Part shown: one piece after another, positions 53,707-61,840 of the stretch
How positions within the stretch are numbered: position 1 is the stretch's first letter
How the letters are laid out: the number at the start of each line of letters is the position of its first letter
Assembly: GCF_000308695.1 (NCBI RefSeq)
Contig: NZ_BAGG01000265.1
Location: 62,001-126,000, forward strand
Source of the DNA: Nocardia takedensis NBRC 100417
Lineage (GTDB): Bacteria; Actinomycetota; Actinomycetes; Mycobacteriales; Mycobacteriaceae
Length of the DNA stretch: 64,000 nucleotides
Reading direction: 5' to 3'
Program-made: the position numbers and the translations under genes
The notes under the pieces: model-generated
Databases searched by the model: none
What the model was told of the DNA's origin: nothing
Seen by the model: the letters and a program-made list of their open reading frames with translations, nothing else

Positions 53707-54885
53707 TCAGCTCCGCGGAAGGCCGAGCACGCGCTCGGCGACGATATTGCGCTGGATCTCGGAGGTGCCGCCCGCGATGGTGCCGGCGAAACTCCGCACG
53801 TAGCGCTCGAACCAGCCGCTGACGAAATGGTCGTTGTTCAGCGGATTCAACGGCCCGCTCAGCGCCGGATGACGCAAACCCTCGATACCGACCGCCGAGA
53901 GCGCGTGTTCGGAGGCGCTCTGCACCGCCTCGGAGCCGAGCAGTTTGAGCACCGACAGCGCGGCGACGTCCTGTTCGCCGCGCGCGGCCTTGGCCAACGC
54001 CGCCGAGCCGAGCAGGCGCAGCGCCTGGGTGTCGAGCACCAGTCGGGCGTAGTGGTCACGGTCCAGCGTGGTGACGGGATGGAAGTCGGCGACCAGGTCA
54101 CGCAGGCGGTCGGCGAAACTGAGCCACAGCAGCGTGCGTTCGTGTCCGAGCGAGCCGTTGGCGACCTGCCACCCGCCGTCGAGCGGTCCGACGAGGTTGG
54201 CCGCGGGCACCCGGGCCTGCTCGAAGAACACCTCGTTGAAGTCCAGGTCGGCCGGGTCGCAGATGGAGGCGAAGGGCCGCCGGGTCACCCCCGGGGTGTC
54301 GGTCGGGATCAGCAGCACGCTGATCCCCTTGTGCTTGGGTTTGTCGGGATCGGTGCGCACGAAGGTCAGCAGGACGTCGGCGTCGTGGGCGCCGGAGGTC
54401 CACACCTTCTGTCCGGTGACCACGAAGTGGTCGCCGTCGCGGACCGCGCGGGTGCGCAACCCGGCCAGATCCGAGCCCGCGCCCGGTTCGCTCATCCCGA
54501 GCGCCGCGGTGATCTCGGCGCGCAGGATGCGGCGCGCCCAGCGCTGTTTCTGCTCCTCGGTGCCGAAGGACAGCAGCGAGGCGGCGATGATGCCCAACCC
54601 CTGCGGGTTGAAGCTGTGGTAGATCCGCCGCCGCGACAGTTCCTCCAGGTGCACATACTGTTGCAGGATCGAGGCGTCACGGCCGCCGAATTCCGGCGGA
54701 TTGCCCGGCAGCAGCCATCCGTGCTCGAATTGCGTGCGCTGCCACTGCCTTGCCCATTCGGGCATATCCGCGCTCGATATCGGGCGGTGCGCGATGGCGG
54801 TCGCCTCGTCGGGCATGTGGGCGGTGAGGAATTCGACGAATTCCGCGCGGAACTCCTCGACCTCGGGCTCAAAAGTCAGTCGCAC
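53707..54885 (-). CDS. Acyl-CoA dehydrogenase, full-length subunit
   Basis: 392 residues from GTG 54885 (GAGGAG upstream). GMSEPGAGSDLAGL and IAGGTSEIQRNIVAERVLGL are the signatures; the likely base is the Glu of SLGHERTLL. It overlaps the short acyl-CoA dehydrogenase-like gene upstream by 17 nt, the second such large/short pair of the window. The pair should form a heteromer for a bulky acyl-CoA (inference from actinobacterial steroid enzymes). Confidence 0.93.
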   Translation of the reverse strand: MRLTFEPEVEEFRAEFVEFLTAHMPDEATAIAHRPISSADMPEWARQWQRTQFEHGWLLPGNPPEFGGRDASILQQYVHLEELSRRRIYHSFNPQGLGIIAASLLSFGTEEQKQRWARRILRAEITAALGMSEPGAGSDLAGLRTRAVRDGDHFVVTGQKVWTSGAHDADVLLTFVRTDPDKPKHKGISVLLIPTDTPGVTRRPFASICDPADLDFNEVFFEQARVPAANLVGPLDGGWQVANGSLGHERTLLWLSFADRLRDLVADFHPVTTLDRDHYARLVLDTQALRLLGSAALAKAARGEQDVAALSVLKLLGSEAVQSASEHALSAVGIEGLRHPALSGPLNPLNNDHFVSGWFERYVRSFAGTIAGGTSEIQRNIVAERVLGLPRS

Positions 54886-55867
54886 GGTACTCCTCGGCGA
54901 TCAGTGCGCGGTGCTCGGCGGCGCCGCCGAGCAGCAACTCGCCCGCCTTCGCGCGCTTGAGCGCGAATTGCAGGTCGTTCTCCCAGGTGAAACTCATCGC
55001 GCCGAACAACTGCATGCCGTGGCGGAACACCACCGACTGACACTCCCCCGCCGCCGCTTTGGCCATCGAGGCGGCCAGTCGCGCGCGCGGGTCGTCGGTG
55101 GCGATGGTCAGCGCGGCGAAATAGCCCAGGGCGCGGGCTCTCTCGATCGCGATGTGCATGTCGACGGCCTTGTGTTTGACAGCCTGGAAGCTGCCGATCG
55201 GCACACCGAACTGGGTGCGTCCGGCCACGTGTTCCAAGACCAGGTCCAGCACCCGCGCGCACGCGCCGACCATGGTCAGCGCGAGTCCGGTCAGCGCGGT
55301 GTTCCTGGCGCGGCCGGTGCCGGGGGCGACCCGTCCCGCGTTGCGCAGTGGCACACCGGCGAAACTCACCTCGGCCAGGTGCAGCGCGGGATCGAAGGCG
55401 GGTTCGCGCCGGACGGTCGCCGCCGCGGCCGGGACGACGAACACGCCCGCCGCGGTGCTGACGGCCAGCCATTCGGCGCGGTCGCCGTCCAGGACGTGGC
55501 GCGCGGTGCCGTCGAGCACCCACCCGGTGCCGTCGTGATCGGCCTCGACACCGTCGTACACGGCGGCTGCCGGTGCGCCCTCGAGGGCGAAATCCGGTGC
55601 CAGCGGCACGAATCCGGTCATCGTCGCCAGGTAGGGGGTGGGATCGGTGTGGCGGCCCAGTTCCTCGAGCACGATGGCCAGTTCCACCGCGTCGGCCGGA
55701 TCGGTCAGGTCCGTCCAGCCCTGTTCGACGTAGGTCCGCCACAGCGGATCGGTCGAAGTCTTCTTGTCCACGACCTCGCGCACGAGCGCGGCGGGGCAAT
55801 GTCGATCGAGAACCTCGCGCACGGTCCGCTGCCACAGTCTCTGGTCGGAGTCGAACTCCAAGAGCAT
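54869..55867 (-). CDS. Acyl-CoA dehydrogenase-like short subunit
   Basis: 332 residues. The C-terminal domain is intact (AGRTQFGVPIGSFQAVKHKAVD, then FRHGMQLFGAMSFTWENDLQ), whereas the middle domain lacks the SEPGSGSD loop and is Ala/Val-rich. This matches the non-catalytic, FAD-sharing partner subunits of alpha2beta2 acyl-CoA dehydrogenases. ATG 55867; a perfect operator lies 37 nt upstream, shared with the TetR at 56040. Confidence 0.88.
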   Translation of the reverse strand: MLLEFDSDQRLWQRTVREVLDRHCPAALVREVVDKKTSTDPLWRTYVEQGWTDLTDPADAVELAIVLEELGRHTDPTPYLATMTGFVPLAPDFALEGAPAAAVYDGVEADHDGTGWVLDGTARHVLDGDRAEWLAVSTAAGVFVVPAAAATVRREPAFDPALHLAEVSFAGVPLRNAGRVAPGTGRARNTALTGLALTMVGACARVLDLVLEHVAGRTQFGVPIGSFQAVKHKAVDMHIAIERARALGYFAALTIATDDPRARLAASMAKAAAGECQSVVFRHGMQLFGAMSFTWENDLQFALKRAKAGELLLGGAAEHRALIAEEYRATDF

Positions 55868-55904
55868 GCCGGATTGCCTCCTCACAGGCCCGAATGAACC
55901 TTGC

Positions 55905-55919
55905 GAGAATAACATTCTC
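55905..55919. promoter_or_regulatory. Operator GAGAAT-AAC-ATTCTC (perfect)
   Basis: Perfect palindrome, 37 nt before the acyl-CoA dehydrogenase operon and exactly 120 nt before the TetR start 56040. Confidence 0.78.
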
Positions 55920-56039
55920 ACAATGTGAAAGTCTACGTCTCGACTTGGGCAACGCGACGCTTCGGAATCGTCAATCGAGCGCGCCGCTCCGGTACAGTGC
56001 ATCCATGCCGCCATCCGAAGACCGAAGGGCGAGGCACCC

Positions 56040-56693
56040 GTGAGCAGCCCGAGCGAAGAGCCCGCATGGAAGCAGCGCGCGGTCGAGCGATCATTGCGCT
56101 CGGCCAAACTGCGCGCCGAGGAACGCGTGCAGCGCTTCCTGGACGCCGCGCAGGCGATCATCACCGAGAAGGGCACCACCGACTTCACGGTCCAAGAGGT
56201 CGTCGACCGCTCCCGGCAGTCGCTGCGCAGCTTCTATCTGCAATTCGACGGCAAACACGAACTGCTGCTGGCCGTCTTCGAGGACGCGCTCGCCCACACC
56301 GCCGAACAACTGCGCGCGGCCGCCGAGGGGCAGACCGACCCGCTCGAACGCCTCCAAGTGGTGGTGGAGTTGCTCTTCGAGCTGTGCAGACCGGACCCGT
56401 CGGCCCAGCGCCCGCTGTTCACCGACTTCGCCCCGCAGTTGCTGGTGTCGCATCCCGCCCAGGTCAAGATCGCGCACGCCCCCATGTTGTCGCTGTTCAC
56501 CGAACTGATGGAACAGGCCGCCGACGCGGGTCAGATGCGCAAGGGCGCGAACGTGCGACGGGTGGCCGCGATGGTCATGCAGACGGTGATGTTCATCGCC
56601 CAATCCGCGGGTGCGGCCGATGAACAAACGCAGAAACCCATTTCCGCGGCGGAGGTCTGGGAATTCTGCGCACAAGGTTTCGCCGCCAAATGA
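56040..56693 (+). CDS. TetR-family regulator, copy 2
   Basis: 217 residues, GTG 56040 with GCGAGG upstream. The first ~75 residues match copy 1 (28090) almost completely, including the HTH TVQEVVDRSRQSLRSFYLQF; differences concentrate between residues 130 and 185, part of the presumed ligand pocket. The upstream region, operator spacing and promoter core are also shared, so this is a gene duplication that kept its target and may have changed its ligand. The stop codon overlaps a degenerate operator for the next gene. Confidence 0.92.
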   Translation: MSSPSEEPAWKQRAVERSLRSAKLRAEERVQRFLDAAQAIITEKGTTDFTVQEVVDRSRQSLRSFYLQFDGKHELLLAVFEDALAHTAEQLRAAAEGQTDPLERLQVVVELLFELCRPDPSAQRPLFTDFAPQLLVSHPAQVKIAHAPMLSLFTELMEQAADAGQMRKGANVRRVAAMVMQTVMFIAQSAGAADEQTQKPISAAEVWEFCAQGFAAK

Positions 56694-56718
56694 TAATGGC
56701 GTTCTCACTTCGGAGAAC
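56692..56718. promoter_or_regulatory. Overlapping operator-like palindromes before the thioesterase
   Basis: GATAAT-GGC-GTTCTC (56692-56706, two mismatches) overlaps the TetR stop codon; GTTCTC-ACTTCG-GAGAAC (56701-56718) is a second, perfect 6+6 palindrome sharing one arm. Together they suggest a regulated internal promoter for the thioesterase. Confidence 0.5.
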
Positions 56719-56736
56719 ATGATCTACACTGAGTTC

Positions 56737-57561
56737 ATGGCCGATCTGTGGACCGATCTCGTGGACTGTCTGCGTCTGCGCCCGCTGCCGGATACCGACG
56801 CGGGCGAAGCGCTCTTCGAAGGAACGAATCAACATCTCGAATACCACCGGGTATTCGGCGGGCAACTGCTCGCGCAATTCCTGCGCGCGGCGGCCGAACG
56901 ATTCCCCGATCGCGCGGTGAAGTCGATGCACGCGACCTTCGCCCGGGAAGGTCGCGCCGACACCCCGATGCGCTACCGCCTGCGCACCCACCACGCGGGC
57001 CGCTCCTTCGCCACCGTGACGATCCTGGCCGAGCAGGGCGACACCGTGGTGGCGACGGCGTCGCTGTCGCTGCACACCCCGGAGGACGGCCCCGCGCGAC
57101 AGACCGTGGAACCGATCGAGGCCCTGCCCGGAACCGAGTTCACGCGGGACTGGTCGCTGCTGCCTTGGGAGATCCGCGCCACCGACGACCTCGACGACAC
57201 CGGCACGGCCCCGGCGGAATTCGCCTTCTGGATGCGCACCCCCGAGATCGCCGCCGACTTCGCGCCCGCCGTGGCCGCCTACGCCACCGACCTCACGCTG
57301 ATCGGCACCGCCCTGCGGCCCGTGGACGGCTACGCCCAGAGCGGCAACGGCACCGCCTTCCTGTCGGCGGTCACCTCGCACACCCTGTGGTTCCACCGCG
57401 AATTCCGCGTGGACGACTGGCTGCTGCTGCGCCAGCACAGCCCGGTCCTCGCGCACGGTCGCTGCTTCGGCCGCGGCGACATCCTCACCGCGGCGGGCAC
57501 TCTGGTGGCTTCCTACGCCCAGGAGGCCCTGCTGCGGCTACCCGTCCCCGCAGCCGGGTAG
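56737..57561 (+). CDS. tesB: Acyl-CoA thioesterase II (TesB-like)
   Basis: 274 residues from ATG 56737; ATG 56719 would add six residues. Double-hotdog TesB pattern: HRVFGGQLLAQFLRAAAERF near the N-terminus, and in the second half HREFRVDDWLLLRQHSPVLAHGR with Asp, then LVASYAQEALLR with the Gln of the Asp-Thr/Ser-Gln catalytic triad. It hydrolyses acyl-CoA to acid and CoA, perhaps releasing CoA from dead-end intermediates. It follows the TetR by 43 nt. Confidence 0.92.
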   Translation: MADLWTDLVDCLRLRPLPDTDAGEALFEGTNQHLEYHRVFGGQLLAQFLRAAAERFPDRAVKSMHATFAREGRADTPMRYRLRTHHAGRSFATVTILAEQGDTVVATASLSLHTPEDGPARQTVEPIEALPGTEFTRDWSLLPWEIRATDDLDDTGTAPAEFAFWMRTPEIAADFAPAVAAYATDLTLIGTALRPVDGYAQSGNGTAFLSAVTSHTLWFHREFRVDDWLLLRQHSPVLAHGRCFGRGDILTAAGTLVASYAQEALLRLPVPAAG

Positions 57562-57569
57562 CCGTCGGC

Positions 57570-58337
57570 TCAGGACCGTTTGGCCGTCAACTTCGCGATG
57601 GTGGCGTGGAAATCCGCCGACTGGAAGGTCAGGTCCTCGGCGATGTTGGCGTAGTCGAGGGTGGCCAGCACCGCGCGCTCGAGATGCAGGTTCAGCATGC
57701 GCTTGGTGCTCTCCACCGCCTGCCGCGGCAGTTCGGCGACCCGCTTGGCACAGGCCAGCGCCTCGGCCAGCGGGTCGGCGACCACGTGGTTGACCAGACC
57801 CATCTCCCTTGCCCGCTCCGCGGAGATCTTCGCTCCGGTCAGCGCGTACTCCTTGGCCAGCAGCAGACTGGTGTGCAGCGGCCAGGTCAGCGGACCGCCG
57901 TCGGCGGCCACCAGACCGACCTGCACGTGCGGGTCCTTCAGGTAGGCCGTCTCGGCGATGTAGGCGACATCGCTGAGCGCGACCAGGCTGCATCCGAGCC
58001 CGACCGCGGGACCGTTGACCGCCGCGATCACCGGAACGCGGGTGCGCACCATCCCGAGCACGAGATCGCGTCCGTGCGCGATCGTCTTGGCGCGCAACGC
58101 CGCGTCACCCCCGAGTTCGGCCAGATAGGCGAAATCGCCGCCCGCGCTGAACGCCGTGCCCGCGCCGGTGAGGACCGCGGCGCGCGCCTGATGATCCTCG
58201 TTGAGCTGCGGCCACAGCCGCGCGAGCCCGGTGTGCAGGGCGTCGTTCACCGCGTTCAACGCCTCGGGGCGGTTGAGCGTGATGACGCGCAAGGGGCCGT
58301 CGGCCTCGACCGTGATCTCTGCGGGCAGGTCGTACAT
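57570..58337 (-). CDS. Enoyl-CoA hydratase
   Basis: 255 residues. ITLNRPEALNAVNDALHTGL, GTAFSAGGDFAYL and NGPAVGLGCSLVALSDVAYI are crotonase motifs; VGLVAADGGPLTWPL covers the second catalytic region. It hydrates or isomerises an enoyl-CoA. It lies 1 nt after the acyl-CoA dehydrogenase stop and ends the operon from 61766. Confidence 0.91.
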   Translation of the reverse strand: MYDLPAEITVEADGPLRVITLNRPEALNAVNDALHTGLARLWPQLNEDHQARAAVLTGAGTAFSAGGDFAYLAELGGDAALRAKTIAHGRDLVLGMVRTRVPVIAAVNGPAVGLGCSLVALSDVAYIAETAYLKDPHVQVGLVAADGGPLTWPLHTSLLLAKEYALTGAKISAERAREMGLVNHVVADPLAEALACAKRVAELPRQAVESTKRMLNLHLERAVLATLDYANIAEDLTFQSADFHATIAKLTAKRS

Positions 58338-58338
58338 G

Positions 58339-59427
58339 TCAAACTCCTAGTCCGAGAATGCGAGCGGCGATGATGTTCTTCTGGATCTGGGAAGTCCCGC
58401 CCATGACGCTCTGGGCACGGCTGTAGAAGTAGGCGCCGAGCAGTTCCTCGTCGGCGGTGCCCGTCACGGCCAGCGCCGCGTGCCCCACCGACTGCTCGAC
58501 CCAGGTCATGAGCAGTTTGTCCAGCGAACCCTCGGGGCCGTGCGTGACGCCGTCGAGCTGTTCGGAGAGCCTGCGCCGCACGTGCAGGCGCAGCATCTCC
58601 GATTGCACCGCCGCCCAGCGCAATTCCTCGGGCGCGTCGGCTCCGGCGCGGGCGGCCAACTGCCGCACGATCTTCCGGTATCGGGCCGCGTACCCGAGGG
58701 TCGAGGGTTCGCGCTCGTGCCCGACGACGGTCATCGCCAACTTCCAGCCGTCACCCGGCCCGCCCACCATCTGGTCGGCGGGCACGCGCGCCCCGTCGAA
58801 GAGGACCTGCCCGAATTCCTTGGTGACGCCGCTGATCATCCGCAGCGGACGCTGTTCGATGCCGGGCTGCTTCATCGACACGACGAAGGCCGAGAGGCCC
58901 TTGTGCCGAGGCACATCCGGGTCGGTGCGGGCCAGCAGCAGGCACCAGTCGGCGACATCGGAATAACTGGTCCACACCTTGTGGCCGGTGAGCACGTACT
59001 CGTCGCCGTCGCGCACCGCGGTGGTCCGCAGCGACGCCAGATCCGACCCCGCGTCCGGTTCGCTGAAGCCCTGGCACCAGCGCTGGGTGCCGTCGATCAT
59101 GCCCGGCAGGAACCGCAGTTGCAGCGCCTCGTCGGCGTGCCTGCCCAAACCTTGCACCAGATAGCCCAGACTCGGGCGCGGCGGCGCGCCCGCGACGGCC
59201 AGTTCCTCGTCCAGGATCACGTCGTAGACGGGCGGCAGTTCGTGGCCGCCGAACTTCTTCGGCCACGACAGCCCGAAGAACCCCGCCCCGTACAGCGCGC
59301 GGTGCCAGTCGCCCTGGCGCGCCCAGTACTCGTCGCCGGAGGTCGGGAAGGCGCCCGCGTGCTCGGCCAGCCAGACGCGCAGCCGCGACCGGAACGCCGC
59401 CTCCTGCGCTGAATCACGAAAGTCCAC
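58339..59427 (-). CDS. Acyl-CoA dehydrogenase, full-length subunit
   Basis: 362 residues from GTG 59427 (GGAGGAG upstream). GFSEPDAGSDLASLRT and VMGGTSQIQKNIIAARILGL are the signatures; the probable base is the Glu of VVGHERE. It overlaps the short partner gene by 14 nt: the third full/short pair in the window. Closest in layout to the enzyme at 25325. Confidence 0.93.
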   Translation of the reverse strand: MDFRDSAQEAAFRSRLRVWLAEHAGAFPTSGDEYWARQGDWHRALYGAGFFGLSWPKKFGGHELPPVYDVILDEELAVAGAPPRPSLGYLVQGLGRHADEALQLRFLPGMIDGTQRWCQGFSEPDAGSDLASLRTTAVRDGDEYVLTGHKVWTSYSDVADWCLLLARTDPDVPRHKGLSAFVVSMKQPGIEQRPLRMISGVTKEFGQVLFDGARVPADQMVGGPGDGWKLAMTVVGHEREPSTLGYAARYRKIVRQLAARAGADAPEELRWAAVQSEMLRLHVRRRLSEQLDGVTHGPEGSLDKLLMTWVEQSVGHAALAVTGTADEELLGAYFYSRAQSVMGGTSQIQKNIIAARILGLGV

Positions 59428-60313
59428 AGTCGATCTCCTCCAGACGAACGGGGAACAGTTCGGCGGAAACCAGCGCGCGGCGCAGATACAAATGCGCCGT
59501 GCACTCCCAGGTGTTGCCGATGCCGCCGTGCACCTGGATCGCCGTCTCGCAGATCGTGCGGGCGGCGCGGGCGGTGTAGACCTTGGCGATCCGCGCCGCG
59601 TGCAGCGCCGGTTCGGGCGCGAGTTCGTCGACCGCCCACGCCGCGTGCAACAGGGTGCTGATCGCCCCTTCGATCAGCGCCCGACTCTCCGCGAGCAGAT
59701 GCGCCACCGCCTGGTAGTCGCCGATCGGATGTCCGTACTGTGCACGCACTTTCGCGTAAGCGACGGCGGTGTCCTGCGCGCCGCGCGCCACGCCGAGCAG
59801 GTCGGCGGTGGTCACGGTGAGCGCGAGCGCGGTCCAGCGTGTCAGGCGTTCCTCGTCCACCGCGGCCAGATCCTCGAACGCGCCGCCGGGACGCGCGGCG
59901 CGCCGGGTGAGATCGGTTTCGGGCGCCTGCGCGCCCACCGCGACGGCGCGCAACCTGCCGTCGGACACCGTCACCGCCCTGGTCCGGTCACGCGCGTCGA
60001 CGATCCGGTCGCCGAGGGCCACGGTCCAGCGGTCGGCATCGGTCTCGCCGAGCAGGTCGTGGGCCAGCACCGGCCCCAGGAACGGTACGTCGACCAAGGC
60101 ACGGCCGAATTCCTCGGCCACCAAGGCGACTTCGACGCCCGAGGCGCCGTCGGCGCGCAATCGGCGCAGCCCCGCCGATTCCACCGCTTTCTCCAGGCGC
60201 GCGACGCGCTCGCCGTCCTCGAGGTCGGCGACCGACCCGGGGCCGAGTTCGGCGCCGATCCGGGCCGCCGAGGCCCGCAATTGGCGTTGTTCACTGGTCA
60301 GACGGGTGTCCAT
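59414..60313 (-). CDS. Acyl-CoA dehydrogenase-like short subunit
   Basis: 299 residues. The C-terminal domain is recognisable (VRAQYGHPIGDYQAVAHLLA and QVHGGIGNTWECTAHLYLRR), the middle domain is shortened and lacks the SEPGSGSD loop. It should pair with 58339. ATG 60313 lies 23 nt inside the CoA-ligase gene. Confidence 0.88.
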   Translation of the reverse strand: MDTRLTSEQRQLRASAARIGAELGPGSVADLEDGERVARLEKAVESAGLRRLRADGASGVEVALVAEEFGRALVDVPFLGPVLAHDLLGETDADRWTVALGDRIVDARDRTRAVTVSDGRLRAVAVGAQAPETDLTRRAARPGGAFEDLAAVDEERLTRWTALALTVTTADLLGVARGAQDTAVAYAKVRAQYGHPIGDYQAVAHLLAESRALIEGAISTLLHAAWAVDELAPEPALHAARIAKVYTARAARTICETAIQVHGGIGNTWECTAHLYLRRALVSAELFPVRLEEIDCGLS

Positions 60314-61766
60314 GGCGCTCCTTGAGTACGCGGCGCAGCACCTTGCCCGAGGGCAGGCGCGGGATCTCCGGGACGAACACCACCCGGCGTGGCTTCTTGT
60401 AGGTGGCCAGGCGGTCGCCGACGAAGGCGACGACCTGGTCCTCGGTGAGGTCGCCGTCGGTGCGCACGGCCGCGACGATGGCCTCGCCGTCCGCGCCGTC
60501 GACGCCGAACACCGCGCAGTCCTGGATGTCCGGGTGCCCGTGCAGCACGGCCTCGATCTCGGCGGGCGCCACCTGGAAGCCGCGGACCTTGATCATCTCC
60601 TTGAGGCGGTCGGTCAGGCGGATCCAGCCCTCGGCGTCGACGTGGCCGACATCCCCCGTGCGGTACCAGCCGTCGTGGAACGCGCTCGCCGTGGCCTCGC
60701 TGGGCAGGTAGCCGGACATGAGCGAGTCGGCGCGACACTGGATCTCGCCGGTCTCGCCGGTTCCGACGACCTCGCCGGAGTCCACCGACACCACCCGGAT
60801 CCGCACGCCCGGCGCGGCTCTGCCGACGCTGTCCAACCGCGGTTCCGCGCGCGGATTGCACGCGATGACGGGCAGTTCGCTGGCCCCGTAGGCGGGCAGC
60901 CAGCCGACTCCCGTTCGGCGGGTGACGGTTTCGGCGACACTCGCGGTCACCGGGGTCGCGCCCCACATGATGTAGCGCAGCGAACTCAGGTCGTAGGACT
61001 CGAGATCCGGATGCGAGGCCAGCGCGAGGGCGATCGGCGCGACGGCCATCTCGACGGTGATGCGCTCGTTCTGGATGCAGTCGAGCATGGTCTTCAGGTC
61101 GAAGCGCCGGTGCAACCGCATGCCCGCGCCGACCCGCAGCGCGGTGAGGATGTTGAGCAGTCCGAGGATGTGCGAGGGCGGGGTGGCGATCTGGAGTCGG
61201 TCGGAGCCGTCGAGTCCGAGCACTTCGCGCCACTGCTCGACGGCCGCCTCGAGCGAGGCGTGGGTGTGGCGCACCGCTTTGGGCATGCCGGTGGTGCCGG
61301 AACTGAAGACCAGCACCGCGTCGGCGGCGGGATCGGTGCCCCGCGGGCCCGCCGCGGGAGGGCCGCCCACGGAGAAGACGTTCGGGCCGCCGCCTACCGA
61401 GAACACCCCCGGATCGTCCGCTTTCGGCGCGATCGGCTCGTCCAGCGAGCGGGTGGGCAGCAGTTCGCCGAGGACCGCGCAGTCCCCGACGCCGTAGCGC
61501 GGTGAGGTCAGCGCCAGCGCGTGCGCGACCTCGGCCACCTTCCAGGCCGGACTGATCAGGACCACGGCCGCGCCGAGACGCCAGATCGCGAGGGTGGCGA
61601 TGACGAATTCCGGCCGGTTGGACGACATGAGCGCCACCCGGTCCCCTGGGCCGACGCCGCGCACGGCGAGGTCGGCGGCCAATCCGGCGGCGAGGTCGTC
61701 GAGTTCGGTACGCGCGTAGGACCGGTCCTCGAAGACGAGTGCGGTCGAACCACTCCAACCAGACAT
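60291..61766 (-). CDS. AMP-dependent acyl-CoA ligase
   Basis: 491 residues. The phosphate loop is SSGTTGMPKAV, then YGASE, YRTGDVG and KVRGFQVAPAEIE, and the catalytic Lys in RLPSGKVLRR. It activates a carboxylic acid as acyl-AMP and then acyl-CoA, the entry step for the dehydrogenase pair and hydratase encoded downstream in the same operon. A GGGPNVFSVGGPP-type direct repeat (VFSVGG twice) near residue 125 is a small oddity. A perfect operator lies 23 nt upstream of ATG 61766. Confidence 0.93.
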   Translation of the reverse strand: MSGWSGSTALVFEDRSYARTELDDLAAGLAADLAVRGVGPGDRVALMSSNRPEFVIATLAIWRLGAAVVLISPAWKVAEVAHALALTSPRYGVGDCAVLGELLPTRSLDEPIAPKADDPGVFSVGGGPNVFSVGGPPAAGPRGTDPAADAVLVFSSGTTGMPKAVRHTHASLEAAVEQWREVLGLDGSDRLQIATPPSHILGLLNILTALRVGAGMRLHRRFDLKTMLDCIQNERITVEMAVAPIALALASHPDLESYDLSSLRYIMWGATPVTASVAETVTRRTGVGWLPAYGASELPVIACNPRAEPRLDSVGRAAPGVRIRVVSVDSGEVVGTGETGEIQCRADSLMSGYLPSEATASAFHDGWYRTGDVGHVDAEGWIRLTDRLKEMIKVRGFQVAPAEIEAVLHGHPDIQDCAVFGVDGADGEAIVAAVRTDGDLTEDQVVAFVGDRLATYKKPRRVVFVPEIPRLPSGKVLRRVLKERHGHPSDQ

Positions 61767-61789
61767 TGAGAAGATCCCATCGTATGAGT

Positions 61790-61804
61790 GAGAATGTAAT
61801 TCTC
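61790..61804. promoter_or_regulatory. Operator GAGAAT-GTA-ATTCTC (perfect, extended arms)
   Basis: Perfect palindrome whose arms extend to GTGAGAAT / ATTCTCAC (8 bp), in the 74-nt gap between the CoA-ligase operon (minus) and the reductase gene (plus). The best match in the window. Confidence 0.8.
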
Positions 61805-61840
61805 ACACTGACAGAATAGTAATACCAAAGGAGGCGATCG

